Program-made: the position numbers and the translations under genes
Assembly: GCA_964562165.1 (NCBI GenBank)
Contig: CAZLRZ010000016.1
Location: forward strand, 1 to 16,240
Length of the DNA: 16,240 bases
Direction: 5' to 3'
From: JAKQLP01 sp964562165
GTDB taxonomy: Bacteria > Patescibacteriota > Dojkabacteria > B142 > OLB20
Notes under the pieces: generated by a model
What the model saw: the letters and a program-made list of their open reading frames with translations, nothing else
Database searches by the model: none
What the model was told of the DNA's origin: nothing
Shown: positions 14,430-16,240 of the stretch, in pieces
Position numbering within the stretch: the stretch's first letter is position 1
How the letters are laid out: every line of letters starts with the position of its first letter

Positions 14430-14725
14430 ATGGGAAGTATCGACGGAGATGGCTCAAATATGGAAGAGGTTCAAAGTAGAGCCATTATAATTGGCCAAAC
14501 TGTAGTTTACTTTCCTAAGGATATTGGGTCTGATTATTTTAAACCTGTGGATGTACCAGATAATTGCCTTTTAAAGCAATGGGATAAGGCTCAATTGCGA
14601 GCCACTTCAAATGGGTGGATAAAATAGTAGCATCACCAGTATGTGAAAATTGTAACTTGAGACATTGTGATTGCGATGCTTACTTGCCAGATGATGGAGC
14701 AAGTGGTTCATGGGATGATCTTTAA
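14430..14725 (+). pseudogene. Small Cys-motif protein, copy C, frameshifted at an A-run
   Basis: The ATG at 14430 opens 65 codons ending at TAG 14625-14627, just after an A4 run (14621-14624). Re-reading one base back (-1) gives I-V-A-S-P-V-C-E-N-C-N-L-R-H-C-D-C-D-A-Y and then a stop at 14723-14725. This matches copy B's I-V-A-S-E-V-C-E-G-C-Q-L closely, so both halves belong to one gene. The first half keeps the P-D-N-C-L-L motif seen in copies D and E. It may be a one-base deletion, a programmed -1 shift, or an assembly error. A TTAAAT box at 14415-14420 may be its -10. Confidence 0.7.
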
Positions 14726-14763
14726 ATAGTTCTAAAGGCCGTTAAGTCTTTAATAAAATTTTA

Positions 14764-14769
14764 TATAAT
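14764..14769 (+). promoter_or_regulatory. -10 promoter box before copy D (leaderless)
   Basis: A perfect TATAAT lies five bases before the ATG at 14775, so the transcript would start at the initiation codon. A TAAGTCTT element 21 bases upstream (14743-14750) also occurs upstream of copy C at 14394-14401, and may be part of a shared promoter. Confidence 0.5.
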
Positions 14770-14774
14770 TTTAA

Positions 14775-15062
14775 ATGATTTCTAAAGGAATATTTAGTGT
14801 TTATAGAACTTGGCAAAAAGGTGATGTAAGAGAAGTTCATTTTCGTTCGGAGGCGAACCCAGACAAGCCCGAAGAAAGAACTGACCCAGTAATAGTTGGA
14901 ACTCCACTAGATTGTCTTCTGGATTTAAGTTCTACTGCTATTATAACTAAAAACAGATGGGAAGGAACAGTAATTGTATCAGAGACCTGTAGGAACTGTG
15001 ATATAGGGGCTAGTGGTGATTGCGATATTTATTATATAGCTCAAAAAAATAAAGAACCATAA
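14775..15062 (+). CDS. Small Cys-motif protein, copy D (intact)
   Basis: A 95-aa unrecognised protein without a signal peptide or membrane segment. It shares with its paralogs the middle motif T-P-L-D-C47-L-L and the end motif T-V-I-V-S-E-T-C72-R-N-C75-D-I-G-A-S-G-D-C83-D-I-Y-Y, and ends in Asn-Lys-Glu-Pro like copy B. The first 40 residues are charged and show little similarity to the other copies, so the N-terminus evolves fast while the Cys core is kept. A TATAAT five bases upstream supports the start. Metal binding or disulfide folding are both possible; function unknown. Confidence 0.65.
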   Translation: MISKGIFSVYRTWQKGDVREVHFRSEANPDKPEERTDPVIVGTPLDCLLDLSSTAIITKNRWEGTVIVSETCRNCDIGASGDCDIYYIAQKNKEP

Positions 15063-15083
15063 ATAATTTGTTTTAAAAGACCA

Positions 15084-15390
15084 ATGCCAAAAATTTGCGA
15101 CTCAATTTTTACCGTTACTGGCTTTGACATTAATAGTAACTGTTTACACACGGTTACATTGAGTCAAAAACCAGAATCTGGTGGAGTAATAAAGAGTGTA
15201 GATGTCAGAAGGGCGAAACCGATCAAACATGTAATTTCCCCCCCCCTGTGATTGTTTGTTAAAAAACGGAGAAAGTATTAAGGGCAGAACTGACCACTAT
15301 TTGAACGTAATTATTACTGCAGCAGGCTCTTGCTTAAGTTGTAGTCATGCCGGAACCGATGAGTGTAAGTACTATCAACCCGGCCAATAA
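15084..15390 (+). pseudogene. Small Cys-motif protein, copy E, out of frame at a C9 tract
   Basis: The ATG at 15084 opens 55 codons ending at TGA 15249-15251, directly after nine C bases (15238-15246). Eight or eleven Cs would join it to the downstream frame, which reads C-D-C-L-L-K-N-G ... V-I-I-T-A-A-G-S-C-L-S-C-S-H-A-G-T-D-E-C-K-Y-Y-Q-P-G-Q and stops at 15388-15390. That part is clearly the family Cys core. A C9 tract is striking in such AT-rich DNA and is the kind of tract that varies in length by slippage. Phase variation is inferred; a simple mutation or a sequencing error in the tract is also possible. It begins 21 bases after copy D and ends five bases before the convergent isomerase gene. 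Confidence 0.7.
15238..15246 (+). repeat. Homopolymer C9 tract inside copy E
   Basis: Nine consecutive cytosines interrupt the reading frame of copy E. Loss of one C restores a continuous frame through the conserved Cys motif. It is the longest run of C that I see in the window. Confidence 0.9.
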
Positions 15391-15395
15391 AACGC

Positions 15396-16240
15396 CTATT
15401 TATTCAGCATAGCCTTAAACTCCTCAACCATAACTACCGGTTCGGGGTCAATATTGTAATTGTTGGCTAAAAAGTAGGAGATGTGATCGGCTAGATAATG
15501 CATATTGATAATTTCTGCAGATACGGAATCCCCCTTTAGTTCGACGATTGTTACTTTTGCACCTTTGGATTCCATTAAGGTTTTGAAGATCGAAATTCTT
15601 TTGTGGATTCTTTGGTGGCTGAATTGGCTTTTTAAGATGATGAAGTGGACGGGCATTAATAATTGAGTGTAGCCGACCATTTCGTTGTGGTTAATTTCGG
15701 GGAAAACGTTCCAATAGCTTGGGATTTTTGCGTTTTCATTGAATTTGATTTTGGTAAACATTGCGGCAGAGGCATTGTTTTCGCTGCCAATGATTACTGG
15801 GACTTTGTTTACGAGTTCTGTGGCTAAGTCTTTTGCGAATTGTTCGTCTAGATTGTCATCAAGTTTGTGAAAAGTGTTTATCAGTGAATCAAAATTAAGT
15901 TGTAATAATTCGCTATTCATTAAAACTTTCAAAAAGCCGGCTATCATATATCCTGTTAAAAGTCTGGGCTGAGTTTCTAAAGGGATCAGAAGCGTAGGGA
16001 TGTTCTTTGCTTTCGCTCTTTGCAATAGTTCGCCCCCTGCTGTGATTACAAAACATTTATATCCTCTTGAATCAACTTGATCAAAGCAAGAGATTACTTC
16101 TTCGGTGTTCCCCGAAACTGAAGACAGAATGTATAAAGCATTGGAATCGGCATTTTTGGGGAGATCATAACCTTTTACCGCTTCGATTTTAAATTTAATT
16201 TCTGGAGTTTGAGCAAAAAAATCATTAATAATATGCGTAA
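15396..16240 (-). CDS. Bifunctional phosphoglucose/phosphomannose isomerase, C-terminal part (5' end outside window)
   Basis: An open frame enters from the right edge and ends at TAG 15396-15398 (281 codons seen including the stop). It belongs to the SIS-fold PGI/PMI family that interconverts glucose-6-P or mannose-6-P with fructose-6-P in the cytoplasm. Visible features are the first-SIS phosphate loop S-S-V-S-G-N-T-E-E-V, G-Y-K-C-F-V-I-T-A-G-G-E-L-L, and L-E-T-Q-P-R-x-L-T-G-Y. Later come the active-site segment F-P-E-I-N-H-N-E-M-V-G-Y, the I-H-K-R-I region, and the ending G-D-S-V-S-A-E-I-I-N-M-H-Y-L-A-D-H-I-S-Y-F-L-A-x-x-Y-x-I-D-P. The frame continues upstream of the first internal candidate start (TTG at 16025), so that is not the true N-terminus. 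It converges with copy E five bases away. Confidence 0.9.
   Translation of the reverse strand, partial: THIINDFFAQTPEIKFKIEAVKGYDLPKNADSNALYILSSVSGNTEEVISCFDQVDSRGYKCFVITAGGELLQRAKAKNIPTLLIPLETQPRLLTGYMIAGFLKVLMNSELLQLNFDSLINTFHKLDDNLDEQFAKDLATELVNKVPVIIGSENNASAAMFTKIKFNENAKIPSYWNVFPEINHNEMVGYTQLLMPVHFIILKSQFSHQRIHKRISIFKTLMESKGAKVTIVELKGDSVSAEIINMHYLADHISYFLANNYNIDPEPVVMVEEFKAMLNK

Larger units (their letters stand above)
14373..15064 (+). repeat. 17-base direct repeat at the ends of copies B and D
   Basis: AATAAAGAACCATAAAT is identical at 14373-14389 and 15048-15064; the two copies bound this interval. Each spans the codons for Asn-Lys-Glu-Pro and the stop. It is a remnant of duplication and a possible substrate for recombination that would delete or add one cassette pair. 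Confidence 0.75.

Noticed and set aside
13618..15390. UGA or other stop-codon recoding as the explanation for broken cassettes
   Set aside because: The interruptions are of three kinds (TAA, -1 shift, C-run shift), and the large intact genes show no in-frame stop, so a changed genetic code does not explain them.
16023..16025. TTG as the start of the isomerase gene
   Set aside because: The same frame continues open to the window edge with the SIS phosphate-loop motif upstream, so the true start is outside.
1..16240. tRNA, rRNA, CRISPR array or insertion sequence
   Set aside because: Read on both strands, I saw no regularly spaced repeats, transposase motifs or cloverleaf-type sequence.

Overview
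The window looks like a chromosomal segment around the replication origin of an AT-rich, ultra-small bacterium of the Candidate Phyla Radiation (Patescibacteria). This is inferred from dnaA and dnaN lying next to an isolated yidD with no rpmH or rnpA, the near absence of Shine-Dalgarno sequences, several TATAAT boxes placed a few bases before an ATG, and families I associate with CPR genomes (the 200-aa helical protein and the CPVC membrane protein). I cannot fix the phylum. The standard genetic code fits all intact genes.

Layout, left to right. (1) 1-4329, minus strand: three tandem paralogous surface proteins. Each has the same roughly 100-residue cohesin-like beta domain with a conserved Cys pair. 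One is a small anchored version. One is a large Cys- and Thr/Pro-rich protein with two LPxTG motifs, cut by the left window edge. One carries an M23 peptidase and a C-terminal dockerin. (2) 4350-7049, minus: a FemAB-type aminoacyltransferase and a GT-C membrane glycosyltransferase, both cell-envelope genes packed tightly behind dnaN. (3) 7049-9883, minus: dnaN and dnaA, with an origin-like region between them (a run of same-orientation DnaA boxes, a GC patch, a trio-like repeat and an AT tract). Another perfect DnaA box lies upstream of dnaA. (4) 10046-11883: yidD (plus) overlaps the tail of a LexA-like repressor (minus) whose autoproteolysis residues appear to be lost. Upstream of it, overlapping by one base, is a RodZ-like HTH membrane protein. 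(5) 11960-13598, plus: a secreted thioredoxin-like domain fused to a polytopic membrane domain with a second CPVC motif, then a conserved helical protein. (6) 13618-15390, plus: five tandem, very divergent paralogs of a small Cys-rich protein. Two are intact and three are interrupted (stop codon, A-run frameshift, C9-tract frameshift). The array also holds a duplicated copy of the 3' end of the 200-aa gene. (7) 15396-16240, minus: the C-terminal part of a bifunctional phosphoglucose/phosphomannose isomerase, cut by the right edge.

How it fits together (inference): the left half builds and remodels a protein-rich envelope, using a peptidoglycan hydrolase, a cross-bridge enzyme, a glycosyltransferase and adhesin-like scaffolds with disulfide-type Cys pairs. 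The thioredoxin/CPVC membrane protein is a candidate supplier of those disulfides. The least ordinary part is the 13.6-15.4 kb array of small Cys-motif genes, which looks like an expanding and decaying, possibly phase-variable, family.
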